Assembly (NCBI GenBank): GCA_028277185.1
Contig: JANQGQ010000001.1
Span: 1 to 64,000 of the forward strand
DNA from: Woeseiaceae bacterium
GTDB lineage: Bacteria > Pseudomonadota > Gammaproteobacteria > Steroidobacterales > Woeseiaceae
Reading direction: 5' to 3'
Length of the DNA stretch: 64,000 bases
The notes under the pieces were generated by a model that had not been told where the DNA came from, did no database searches, and was given only the letters and a program-made list of their open reading frames with translations. Every line of letters begins with the position of its first letter. Position 1 is the first letter of the stretch. Below, in pieces: positions 29,826 to 38,215 of the stretch. A program made the translations under genes and the position numbers.

Positions 29826-31352
29826 TCAGAAGGCGCTGCGGACCCGTATCCAGGCTCCGGCAAGGAGCAACAGGCTGAGCGCCACGACGGGCACGTTGCC
29901 CATCTCGACGTAGGGCGTCGCACCCCGCCGCGGCTGCACCTGCCGCGTCATCACGACCGGCTCGAACTGGGCACCGCGTTCGAGCAGCTTGCCGCGATGA
30001 TCGATGAACGCGCTGATACCGGTGCTGGTCGCGCGCAGCGTATCCCGCCCCGCTTCGATCGAGCGCATCCGCGCAATCTGCAGATGCTGCATCGGCGCGA
30101 TGGAGTCGCCGAACCAGGCGTCGTTGCTGACGTTGATGAGCAGTCTGGCCTCCGGAAGCGCGTAGAGCTGCTCGGCTCCATAGGCGTCCTCGTAGCAGAT
30201 TGCGACGGCAAGCGGCGTATCGGTCCCATGGACGAGCAGCGGCTGTTCCGCGGCGCCCGGCTCGAGGTTCGTGCGGGGAACGAAGGTCATGTCGAAACGT
30301 TCGCGGATGAACTCGGGCACCGGAAAGTACTCGCCGTAAGGTACGAGGTGCCGTTTGCGATAGCTCTGCTGCTTGCTGCCATCGACCAGAAACATCGAGT
30401 TGAAGACCCGAATCGCGTCGCGATCCCGTTCGCGCTCGAGGATGCCGAACAACAGGGTCTGGTCCGCCGCGCGGGCGTCAGCGGCAAGCTGGTCGATGAA
30501 CGGCTGCATGACGTCGTTCACGGAGGGTATCGCCACTTCCGGCCATAGCACGATGTCGCTGTCCCGCGCCTTCAGGGTTTCGCTGCGGTAGAAATCGAGC
30601 GTGGGCCGCAGCATGTCGTCGCGCCATTTCTGATCCTGCGAGATCCCGTACTGTACGAGCGTCGCCGTCAGCGGCGGTCCGTCCGCTTCGGTCCAGTCAA
30701 TGCGTCCCAGAATGCCGCCCAGAAGAAACGGCAGCACCGCAAGAACGGACGCGAAAATGCGTTGGCCCTTGTGCGACAGCAGCGCAACGAGCAGCGCGGT
30801 CGCCGTCAGCACGGCCATGAAGGAGACGCCGTAGACGCCGAGGATCGGCGCCCAGCCGGCGAACCAGGAATCGGCATGCGCGTAGCCGACGGCCATCCAG
30901 GGAAAGCCGGTGAACAGCCAGCCGCGAAGCCATTCGATCAGCACCCATGCCGCGGGCGCGACGCCGAGCAGCAGCCAGTGCTCGCCGTAGGAAAGCCGGG
31001 CGATCAACAGCCCGGTGACAGCCAGGTACCCGGCCATGATCAACACGAGGCCGACGAGAAGCAGCACTGCGACGTACCAGGGAGCACCGCCGAAGCCATG
31101 CACGGAGATGTAGATCCAGTAGGTGCCCGTGAGAAAAACGCCGATACCGAACCAGAAACCGTGTCCCGCTGCGTCGCGCGGCGACACGGTGTGGAAGACG
31201 TAGAGCAGGGGCACGAGCACGACGACGACGAGTAAGGACAGGCCGAGGGGAGCGAAACCGGCCGTATAGAGCGCGCCGGCGAGGACCGCGAGTATCCGCG
31301 TGAGGATCGGCCTGTCCGCCGGCCACTGCAGGAAGGAGCCCTTGAGTTCCAA
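29826..31352 (-). CDS. lnt: Apolipoprotein N-acyltransferase
   Basis: The 508-aa inner membrane enzyme adds the third acyl chain to lipoproteins. A block of transmembrane helices spans about residues 15-215, then the nitrilase-like domain carries E272 (VLWPEVAIP), K333 (YRKRHLVPYGEYFP) and C386 (AICYEDAYG). The start is TTG at 31352, 4 bases after the corC stop. Order lnt-corC-ybeY-phoH-miaB is conserved. Confidence 0.95.
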   Translation of the reverse strand: MELKGSFLQWPADRPILTRILAVLAGALYTAGFAPLGLSLLVVVVLVPLLYVFHTVSPRDAAGHGFWFGIGVFLTGTYWIYISVHGFGGAPWYVAVLLLVGLVLIMAGYLAVTGLLIARLSYGEHWLLLGVAPAAWVLIEWLRGWLFTGFPWMAVGYAHADSWFAGWAPILGVYGVSFMAVLTATALLVALLSHKGQRIFASVLAVLPFLLGGILGRIDWTEADGPPLTATLVQYGISQDQKWRDDMLRPTLDFYRSETLKARDSDIVLWPEVAIPSVNDVMQPFIDQLAADARAADQTLLFGILERERDRDAIRVFNSMFLVDGSKQQSYRKRHLVPYGEYFPVPEFIRERFDMTFVPRTNLEPGAAEQPLLVHGTDTPLAVAICYEDAYGAEQLYALPEARLLINVSNDAWFGDSIAPMQHLQIARMRSIEAGRDTLRATSTGISAFIDHRGKLLERGAQFEPVVMTRQVQPRRGATPYVEMGNVPVVALSLLLLAGAWIRVRSAF

Positions 31353-31356
31353 AGTC

Positions 31357-32211
31357 TCAGGTTCCCTGTCGCTGGACCTGCAGTGAGTCGATACGACGCT
31401 TGTCGGCCTTCGTCACCGCGAACTCGAAACCCTCGAAATCGATCCGCTCTCCGCGACGCGGCAGGCGGCCGAGCTCGTGCATGACCAAACCGCCGATGGT
31501 GTCGTAGTCTTCGTCGCTGAGCTCGCAGTCGAAGTACTCGTTGAAGTCCTCTATGCGCGTCAGTGCCCGTACCGCAAAACAGGGCCGGCCGTTTCGGTCG
31601 CCGTCGGGCCGGATGAACTCGGCTTCCTCGGGATCGTGCTCGTCGTCGATGTCGCCGACGATCTCTTCGAGCACGTCTTCGATCGTCAGAAGCCCGGCCA
31701 CGCCACCGTACTCGTCCACCACGATCGCCATGTGATTGTGGCTGTCGCGGAACTCCTTGAGAAGCGCGTTGAGACGTTTGGACTCGGGAATCACGGCAGC
31801 CGGGCGTAGCAGCCGCCGTATCGAAATGTCTTTCGCCGAGTCGCTGCCGAAGTAGCGCAGGAGGTCCTTTGCAAGCAATACGCCCAGCACCTCGTCGCGA
31901 TCCTCGCCGATCACGGGGAAACGCGAATGTCCGGACTCGACGATGACGGTCAGCATTTCGTCGAAACTCTGCTCGATGTCGATGACCACCATCTGCGAGC
32001 GCGGAATCATCACGTCGCGAACCTGCGTTTCGGACACTTCCAGGACGCCGGCGAGCATGCTTTTCTCGTCGGCGTCGATATCTAGCTCGGACTGTTGAAG
32101 GAGATCCTGGATTTCGTCGCGGCTCAGGGGCTCACCGCTGAACGCGCGCTTCAGTCGCGCGAACAGGCCGGTAGCACCCGTGCCGCTGGTACTTGGCGGT
32201 TTATCGCTCAT
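31357..32211 (-). CDS. corC: CorC/HlyC-type CBS-domain protein
   Basis: The 284-aa soluble protein has two CBS domains starting at VRDVMIPRSQMVVIDIEQS, an acidic linker and the C-terminal CorC_HlyC domain (FNEYFDCELSDEDYDTIGGLVMHELGRLPRRGE). It is linked to magnesium/cobalt efflux in enterics; in this conserved cluster (ybeX) a role connected with ribosome homeostasis has been suggested. No membrane DUF21 domain is present. Confidence 0.93.
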   Translation of the reverse strand: MSDKPPSTSGTGATGLFARLKRAFSGEPLSRDEIQDLLQQSELDIDADEKSMLAGVLEVSETQVRDVMIPRSQMVVIDIEQSFDEMLTVIVESGHSRFPVIGEDRDEVLGVLLAKDLLRYFGSDSAKDISIRRLLRPAAVIPESKRLNALLKEFRDSHNHMAIVVDEYGGVAGLLTIEDVLEEIVGDIDDEHDPEEAEFIRPDGDRNGRPCFAVRALTRIEDFNEYFDCELSDEDYDTIGGLVMHELGRLPRRGERIDFEGFEFAVTKADKRRIDSLQVQRQGT

Positions 32212-32236
32212 TTGAAGGAATTGTAGCGCAAGCGCT

Positions 32237-32722
32237 TCACGCGTCGATAGCGGCGTAGGGATCGCTGATTCCGAAAGTGCCGAGAACCTGCGTCTCGAGC
32301 GCCTCCATGCGCTCCGCCTCGTCCGCTCTGATGTGGTCGTAACCGCCGAGATGGAGCGCGCCGTGGACGCACAGATGCGCCCAGTGACTGTTCACGGGCC
32401 GCCCGGCGGCGTCGGCCTCGGCCGCGACAACCTCCGCGCACAGCACGATATCGCCGAGAAACAACGCCCCGCCGTCCGGCATCCCGGCCACGCGATCGGC
32501 CGGAAAAGACAGCACATTGGTCGGCCGGTCGCGGTGCCGGTAGCGCCGGTTGAGATCGCGAATCGTCTCCCCGGCGACGACGGCGACGGCCACCTCGACA
32601 TCGCGGCTTGCATGAACCTTACCTGCGTCGAGCGCAGCCTCCACCCAGCCCGCGATCTCCTCGGACGCGGGTGAGGAGGCCGCGACCTCCGAGCTCACGT
32701 CGACGTTTACCTGGCGCGACAT
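32237..32722 (-). CDS. ybeY: Endoribonuclease YbeY
   Basis: The 161-aa protein carries the zinc motif HLCVHGALHLGGYDH (H-x3-H-x5-H). YbeY matures 16S rRNA 3' ends and takes part in ribosome quality control. GTG at 32728 two codons upstream of the chosen ATG at 32722 is an equally possible start. It follows phoH by about 20 bases. Confidence 0.93.
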   Translation of the reverse strand: MSRQVNVDVSSEVAASSPASEEIAGWVEAALDAGKVHASRDVEVAVAVVAGETIRDLNRRYRHRDRPTNVLSFPADRVAGMPDGGALFLGDIVLCAEVVAAEADAAGRPVNSHWAHLCVHGALHLGGYDHIRADEAERMEALETQVLGTFGISDPYAAIDA

Positions 32723-32745
32723 CCCCACACCCCGAACGCTTGCCG

Positions 32746-33729
32746 TCAGGTCTCGTCGGCGTCTTCGTAAGCCTGGACGATGCGCTTGACGAGAGGATGG
32801 CGGACCACGTCCCGCCGCGAGAAGAACGTGAACCCTATACCCTCGACACCGTCGAGAATCTCCACGGCGTTTCGCAATCCGGACCGCTGCCCTGACGGCA
32901 AATCGATTTGCGTGATGTCCCCGGTCACGACGGCCCGCGAACCGAAGCCGATACGCGTCAGGAACATCTTCATTTGCTCTACGCTCGTGTTCTGCGCTTC
33001 GTCGAGCAGGACGAAGGATTCGTTTAGCGAGCGCCCCCGCATAAACGCCAGCGGCGCGATCTCGATGACGTTGCGCTCGATCATGCGCATGACGTGGTCC
33101 GTACCCATCATGTCGTAGAGAGCGTCGTACATCGGCCGGAGGTAGGGATCGACCTTCTGCGACATGTCGCCCGGCAGGAAGCCCAGCCGCTCGCCCGCCT
33201 CGACGGCCGGGCGAACCAGGACGATCCGGCGCACCTCCTCGTTGTCGAGCGCTTCGACGGCCGCCGCTACGGCGAGATAGGTCTTGCCCGTGCCGGCCGG
33301 ACCGATGCCGAAAGCGAGATCGTGCTTATAGACGCTTTGGACGTAGGCGGCCTGATTGGCGCCGCGCGGCCGGATCAGCTTGCGCCGCGTCTGGATCGTC
33401 AGTTCGTCCGCATCCAGTTCAACATCGGCGCCTGCCACGGGTTCGTCGTTCATCACAGTCTCGGTGAGCAGCATGTGCACTCGCTCCGGATCGAGTCGTT
33501 CGCGCGCCGCCAGATCGAAGAGCGACTCGATGACGTCGCTGCCGATCTGCGCCGCGCCCGGGCGGCCCGTAATCCGGAAGTGATTGCCCCGGCTCGCAAT
33601 CTCGATATCCAGTCGGTCCTCGATTTGTCGCAGATGCTCGTCGAACTGACCGCAAAGGTTGGCCAGGCGCTGATTATCCGCCGGCTCGAGAACGACGTCG
33701 CGGGAGATGTCGGCAAGCGCGTCGGTCAC
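32746..33729 (-). CDS. ybeZ: PhoH-like ATPase (YbeZ)
   Basis: The 327-aa protein has Walker [12 protein letters not shown], Walker B VLLDEAQN and a PhoH domain over residues about 110-315, preceded by a KH-like N-terminal region ([16 protein letters not shown]). It is a partner of YbeY in RNA metabolism. The GTG start at 33729 overlaps the miaB TGA. Confidence 0.93.
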   Translation of the reverse strand: MTDALADISRDVVLEPADNQRLANLCGQFDEHLRQIEDRLDIEIASRGNHFRITGRPGAAQIGSDVIESLFDLAARERLDPERVHMLLTETVMNDEPVAGADVELDADELTIQTRRKLIRPRGANQAAYVQSVYKHDLAFGIGPAGTGKTYLAVAAAVEALDNEEVRRIVLVRPAVEAGERLGFLPGDMSQKVDPYLRPMYDALYDMMGTDHVMRMIERNVIEIAPLAFMRGRSLNESFVLLDEAQNTSVEQMKMFLTRIGFGSRAVVTGDITQIDLPSGQRSGLRNAVEILDGVEGIGFTFFSRRDVVRHPLVKRIVQAYEDADET

Positions 33730-35063
33730 GCGGCGCGGCTGCTCTCTAACCGGCCCCGCAGCGAATTCGGCAGGGCTTCGGTAATGCGCACATCGACGAA
33801 CTCGCCGATCAGCGATTCATCCGCGTCGAAATTCACCCAGCGCATGTTTTCCGTGCGGCCGGCAAGCTGTCGGACGTCCTTTTTGGACGTCCTCTCCACG
33901 AGGACGCGCTGCGTCGTTCCGACCATACCGCGACTGATCGCCATTGCCTGCTGGTTGATGCGGGCCTGCAGAATCCTGAGTCGCTCCTTCCTGACCTCGG
34001 ACGGCGTGTCGTCCGCGAGGCTTGCAGCCGGCGTGCCCGGCCGCGCACTGTAGATGAAACTGAAGGACTGATCGAAACCGACGTCGGCGATGAGCTGCAT
34101 GAGCGCCTCGAAGTCCGCGTCGGTCTCGCCGGGGAAACCAACGATGAAATCCGAGGACAGAGAGATGTCCGGCCGAACCTTTCGCAGCTTGCGAATCTTG
34201 CTCTTGTACTCGAGCGCCGTGTGGCCCCGCTTCATCGCGGCGAGGATCCGATCCGAGCCGTGCTGCACCGGCAGGTGCAGGTAGTTGGCGAGTTGCGGTA
34301 CCTCCGCGTATGCCTCGACCAGGCTGTCGGTGAATTCGACCGGGTGCGACGTCGTGAAACGAATCCGTTCGATTCCGTCGATCGCCGCGACGTAATAGAT
34401 CAGCGTCGCGAGATCCGCGATCGCGCCATCGTGCGTAGGACCACGGTAAGCGTTGACGTTCTGCCCCAGAAGATTCACTTCGCGCACGCCCTTTTCGGCG
34501 AGGACTACGATCTCCGCGACCACGTCGTCGAGCGGCCGGCTGATCTCTTCGCCGCGCGTGTACGGCACGACGCAGAAACTACAGTACTTGCTGCAGCCTT
34601 CCATCACGGAAACGAACGCCGTGGGTCCGTCGGCCCGCGGCTCCGGCAGACGATCGAACTTTTCGATCTCCGGAAACGACACGTCGACGACCGGGCGTTT
34701 CGTCGCTGCCGCCGCGTCGAGCATTTCCGGCAGGCGGTGCAGAGTCTGCGGTCCGAACACGAGATCGACGAAGGGCGCACGACGCGAGATCCCGTCGCCT
34801 TCCTGACTCGCGACGCAGCCGCCGACGCCGATTACGATGTCCGGATTGGCGCGCTTCAGCGCCCGCCACCGGCCGAGTTCGGAAAACACTTTTTCCTGGG
34901 CTTTCTCGCGTATCGAGCACGTGTTGACGAGCAGCAAACCCGCGTCCTCGGGACGCTCGGTGAGCTCGTAGCCATGCGACGCCCGGAGGATGTCCGCCAT
35001 CTTCTCCGAGTCGTACTCGTTCATCTGGCAACCCATGGTCTTGATGTAGAGCTTCTTGGTCAC
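33726..35063 (-). CDS. miaB: tRNA-2-methylthio-N6-dimethylallyladenosine synthase
   Basis: The 445-aa radical SAM methylthiotransferase has three N-terminal cluster cysteines ([27 protein letters not shown]), the radical SAM motif [16 protein letters not shown], and a C-terminal TRAM domain ([12 protein letters not shown] to [17 protein letters not shown]). It modifies A37 of tRNAs reading U-starting codons. It heads the miaB-phoH-ybeY-corC-lnt run. Confidence 0.97.
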   Translation of the reverse strand: MTKKLYIKTMGCQMNEYDSEKMADILRASHGYELTERPEDAGLLLVNTCSIREKAQEKVFSELGRWRALKRANPDIVIGVGGCVASQEGDGISRRAPFVDLVFGPQTLHRLPEMLDAAAATKRPVVDVSFPEIEKFDRLPEPRADGPTAFVSVMEGCSKYCSFCVVPYTRGEEISRPLDDVVAEIVVLAEKGVREVNLLGQNVNAYRGPTHDGAIADLATLIYYVAAIDGIERIRFTTSHPVEFTDSLVEAYAEVPQLANYLHLPVQHGSDRILAAMKRGHTALEYKSKIRKLRKVRPDISLSSDFIVGFPGETDADFEALMQLIADVGFDQSFSFIYSARPGTPAASLADDTPSEVRKERLRILQARINQQAMAISRGMVGTTQRVLVERTSKKDVRQLAGRTENMRWVNFDADESLIGEFVDVRITEALPNSLRGRLESSRAA

Positions 35064-35119
35064 GGATCGGTAACGGTCGATTTTGAGAGAGGTTCTAGTT
35101 TAACCCATCGCCAAAGCGC

Positions 35120-36832
35120 CTAGCGGATATACCCCAGACTCTCGAGCTTGACCAGAATCCGGTGCGCGGCGAGGTCCGGCGTTATGTCCGTCGTGTCGAT
35201 GACCATCTCCGCGTTCCCGGGCACCTCGTACGGATCGCTGATCCCCGTAAACTCCTTGATGATCCCGGCGCGCGCCTTTGCGTACAGGCCCTTGCGGTCG
35301 CGCTCTTCGCAGACCTCGAGCGGCGTGGCGACGTGGATCTCGACGAAGCCGCCGACCGGCGAAATCGTTTCACGCACGATCCGGCGGGTCGCCGCATAAG
35401 GCGCGATCGGCGCGCATATGGCGATGCCGCCGTTTTTGGTGATCTCGCTCGCCACATAGCCGATTCGCGTGATGTTCAGGTCCCGGTGCTCTTTCGAGAA
35501 GCCGAGTTCGCTCGACAGGTTCTTGCGAACGATATCTCCGTCCAACAGCGTGACGTTGCGCCCACCGACTTCCATGAGCTTGCTCATCAGCGCATTCGCG
35601 ATCGTGGACTTGCCGGAACCCGACAGGCCCGTGAAGAACACGGTAAAGCCCTGACGGTGCCGCGGCGGATGCGTTCGCCTGAGCTCCGTGACCACCTCCG
35701 GGAACGAGAACCATTCCGGGATGTCGAGCCCCTCGGCCAGACGCCGGCGGAGTTCCGTTCCCGAGATGTTCAGCACCCGGTCGTCCTCGCCGGCGTCGTC
35801 GGCCACGATGTACTGCGCGCGATTCTCGGCGTACACCATCATCCGGAAAGGCACCATGGTGATATCCAGCTCTTCCTCGTGCTCCTTGAGGAGCTCCTGC
35901 GCATCGTACGGACCGTAGAAGTCCTGACCGTTCGAGTCCTTACCCGGACCGGCGTGGTCCCGGCCGACAATCAGGTGTGTACAGCCGTAGTTCTTGCGAA
36001 TGATCGCGTGCCAGAGCGCTTCGCGCGGTCCGCCCATCCGCATCGCCAGCGGAAGGAGGCTGAGCATCGTCGTTTGCTCAGGGTAATGCTTGAGTACGTG
36101 CTCGTAGCAGCGAACGCGCGTGTAGTGGTCGACGTCGCCCGGCTTCGTCATGCCGACCACCGGATGAATCAGCAGATTGGCCTCGACGTCGCGGGCTGCG
36201 CGAAACGACAGTTCCTGGTGCGCGCGATGCATCGGGTTCCGGGTCTGAAACGCCACGACCTTGCGCCAGCCGAGCTTCTGAAACAGCGCTCGCATCTCCT
36301 CAGGAGCGTCGCGCAGGTGCTTGAAGTCGTAGTGTACCGGCGGCTCGATGCCCTTCAGCCGGCCGCCCAGGTAGACCGGGTGAGCGATGTTATTGAGGTA
36401 GTGGACGGCGGGATGCGCCTCGTCTGTCGTGCCGTATACGCCGCTGGCTTCAGCCGCCTTGTCCGGACGAAAGACGTCCCCGACCTCGAGCGTCGCGATC
36501 ACCACGCCCTCGAGGTCGCGCAGCGCGACGCTCTGACCGGGTTCGAGCGTCCCGGCGAACGCCTCGCTGACGTCGAGCGTGATCGGCATGGGCCACAGCA
36601 CGCCGTTCTTCAGGCGCATCGTGTCGACGACCGACCGGTAGTCGGCTTCCGTCAGGAAGCCCTCGAGCGGTGAGAAAGCGCCGTTCAGCAGCAGCTCGAT
36701 GTCGCACAGCTGGCGTTCGGTCAGATCCCAGGAAGCGTAGTCCCGGGCCGCCGTCTTCTCCGCGGCCGCGTCGGCGGCGGAGAGGTAGAGGTTCTTTAGC
36801 TCACCGCCGTGGGGTGTCTTGAAGGCTCCCAT
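35120..36832 (-). CDS. Bifunctional sulfate adenylyltransferase/adenylylsulfate kinase
   Basis: The 570-aa protein joins an ATP sulfurylase (residues about 1-385; FQTRNPMHRAHQEL and GRDHAGPGKDS active-site motifs) to an APS kinase (about 390-570; Walker [17 protein letters not shown], then TLLDGDIVRKNLSSELGFSKEHRD). It makes PAPS from sulfate in two steps. This homomeric Sat-CysC fusion differs from the CysDN/CysC system of E. coli. No reductase or sulfotransferase genes are adjacent, so whether it serves assimilation or sulfation is open. It stands alone between miaB and ssb. Confidence 0.93.
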   Translation of the reverse strand: MGAFKTPHGGELKNLYLSAADAAAEKTAARDYASWDLTERQLCDIELLLNGAFSPLEGFLTEADYRSVVDTMRLKNGVLWPMPITLDVSEAFAGTLEPGQSVALRDLEGVVIATLEVGDVFRPDKAAEASGVYGTTDEAHPAVHYLNNIAHPVYLGGRLKGIEPPVHYDFKHLRDAPEEMRALFQKLGWRKVVAFQTRNPMHRAHQELSFRAARDVEANLLIHPVVGMTKPGDVDHYTRVRCYEHVLKHYPEQTTMLSLLPLAMRMGGPREALWHAIIRKNYGCTHLIVGRDHAGPGKDSNGQDFYGPYDAQELLKEHEEELDITMVPFRMMVYAENRAQYIVADDAGEDDRVLNISGTELRRRLAEGLDIPEWFSFPEVVTELRRTHPPRHRQGFTVFFTGLSGSGKSTIANALMSKLMEVGGRNVTLLDGDIVRKNLSSELGFSKEHRDLNITRIGYVASEITKNGGIAICAPIAPYAATRRIVRETISPVGGFVEIHVATPLEVCEERDRKGLYAKARAGIIKEFTGISDPYEVPGNAEMVIDTTDITPDLAAHRILVKLESLGYIR

Positions 36833-36978
36833 TCGTTTGGTCCTCGAAATACGTAGCTTTGGAAAGGCGCGGAGCGTGTCGTACCGCCGCGCACCGGGCC
36901 GCGGCGGCGGTCACAGCCCAAGCTGTGACGCGGCGCGAGACGACCGCAGCGGCGCGCCCTTATAGAGAGGTGGTTTGT

Positions 36979-37425
36979 CTAGAACGGTATGTCGTCGTCG
37001 AAGTCGTCCGGTCCGCTCTGACGCGGCGGGGCGCTACCCGGCCCCGGATCACCGCCTGACGGACCGCCGCTCATGCCGCCACCACCGCCGCGGCCGCCGA
37101 GCATCTGCATCTCGTCGGCAATGACTTCCGTCGTGTAGCGATCGTTGCCGTCGCGATCCTGCCATTTGCGCGTGCGGAGCTTGCCCTCGATGTACACCTG
37201 AGATCCCTTGCGCAGGTACTCCGCCGCGATCTCCGCAAGCCGATTGAACATCGCGACCTTATGCCACTCGGTACGCTCTTTCTGCTCGCCCGTCTGCTTG
37301 TCCTTCCACGACTCGCTGGTGGCAAGCGACAGATTGGTGACCGCACCGCCGCTCGGCATGTAGCGCGTCTCGGGGTCCGCGCCGAGATTGCCGACGAGGA
37401 TGACTTTGTTGATTCCGCGGGCCAT
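36979..37425 (-). CDS. ssb: Single-stranded DNA-binding protein
   Basis: The 148-aa protein has the OB-fold start [22 protein letters not shown], a glycine-rich linker and the acidic C-terminal tail DDFDDDIPF that recruits repair and replication proteins. It usually sits beside the MFS/uvrA pair; here 3.5 kb with a pseudopilin and a GGDEF/EAL gene separate them. Confidence 0.97.
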   Translation of the reverse strand: MARGINKVILVGNLGADPETRYMPSGGAVTNLSLATSESWKDKQTGEQKERTEWHKVAMFNRLAEIAAEYLRKGSQVYIEGKLRTRKWQDRDGNDRYTTEVIADEMQMLGGRGGGGGMSGGPSGGDPGPGSAPPRQSGPDDFDDDIPF

Positions 37426-37684
37426 GGTGGCTCCTGTTTTTATCGGTCGAAAAGCCCCCGGCGCGCCCGCCCGGCGGTCAGGGGAACGCTATTGTAGAGC
37501 CTCGAAAACCGATTGCCAGCCGGATTTCCGGGCGGCCGGCCCGGTAACGGCCGCGCACCCGCCCGGCCAGGGGATTCGGGAAAAAGACGAGAAACGGCCG
37601 TCGGCGTGCGACGCGCGCCAGCGACTCGCCGCAAATCACTAAATTATTTGCAACTGTTACCGATAGTGCGGGAGGACCAGCAGC

Positions 37685-38215
37685 TTGCCGGGCGCGCAGA
37701 GGCAAGACTGCAAGCCCTTGTTTACACTAATGAAAAATTGTTACCAAATGAAGTGCTCCGGGCCGCCAGAGCAACGCGGCGTCTCACTGGGCGAACTCGT
37801 GATCGTGCTGGCGGTCGCGTCGTTGTTCGCCGCTGTCGCCGTTCCGGCGTATCAGGGCTACACAGAACGCGCCAAGGTCAGCGCCGCCATCGCCGACATG
37901 GGCAAGATCGAGATCCGCATCGAGGAGTTTCTGCTCTACAACCGAACGGGCGTGCCCGACTCTCTCGCCGACATCGGCATGGCCGATCTCGAGGACCCCT
38001 GGGGCAATGCGTATCAATACCTGAATATCGAGAGCGGCGCGAATCGCGGCGCCGTCAGAAAGAACCGCAATCTCGTGCCGCTCAACACGGACTACGATCT
38101 GTACAGCATGGGTAAGGACGGGGCGTCGCGGCCGCCGCTGACGGCCCGGGCGAGCCGCGACGACATTGTCCGCGCGAACAACGGTGGCTACCTTGGCCGG
38201 GCCGACGAGTACTGA
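37685..38215 (+). CDS. Orphan GspG-like type IV pseudopilin
   Basis: The product has a prepilin-peptidase site RG^VSLGELVIVLAVASLF with glutamate at mature position 5, one N-terminal helix, and a GspG-like globular end (DPWGNAYQYL, then DYDLYSMGKDGA). A TTG at 37685 has GGGAGGA 8 bases upstream and gives a 176-aa precursor with a 32-residue leader; ATGs at 37730 and 37748 give shorter leaders but no ribosome binding site. GspG is the major pseudopilin of type II secretion, but no other gsp or pil genes are present. It overlaps the GGDEF/EAL gene by up to 50 bases. Confidence 0.8.
   Translation: MPGAQRQDCKPLFTLMKNCYQMKCSGPPEQRGVSLGELVIVLAVASLFAAVAVPAYQGYTERAKVSAAIADMGKIEIRIEEFLLYNRTGVPDSLADIGMADLEDPWGNAYQYLNIESGANRGAVRKNRNLVPLNTDYDLYSMGKDGASRPPLTARASRDDIVRANNGGYLGRADEY

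Noticed and set aside
35162-36673. Long frame antisense to sat-cysC
   Set aside because: Covered by a gene with complete ATP sulfurylase and APS kinase motifs.
37600-37700. c-di-GMP riboswitch before the pseudopilin
   Set aside because: A c-di-GMP enzyme is next door and the leader has GC-rich stretches, but the conserved GEMM core and paired tetraloop-receptor elements are not present.
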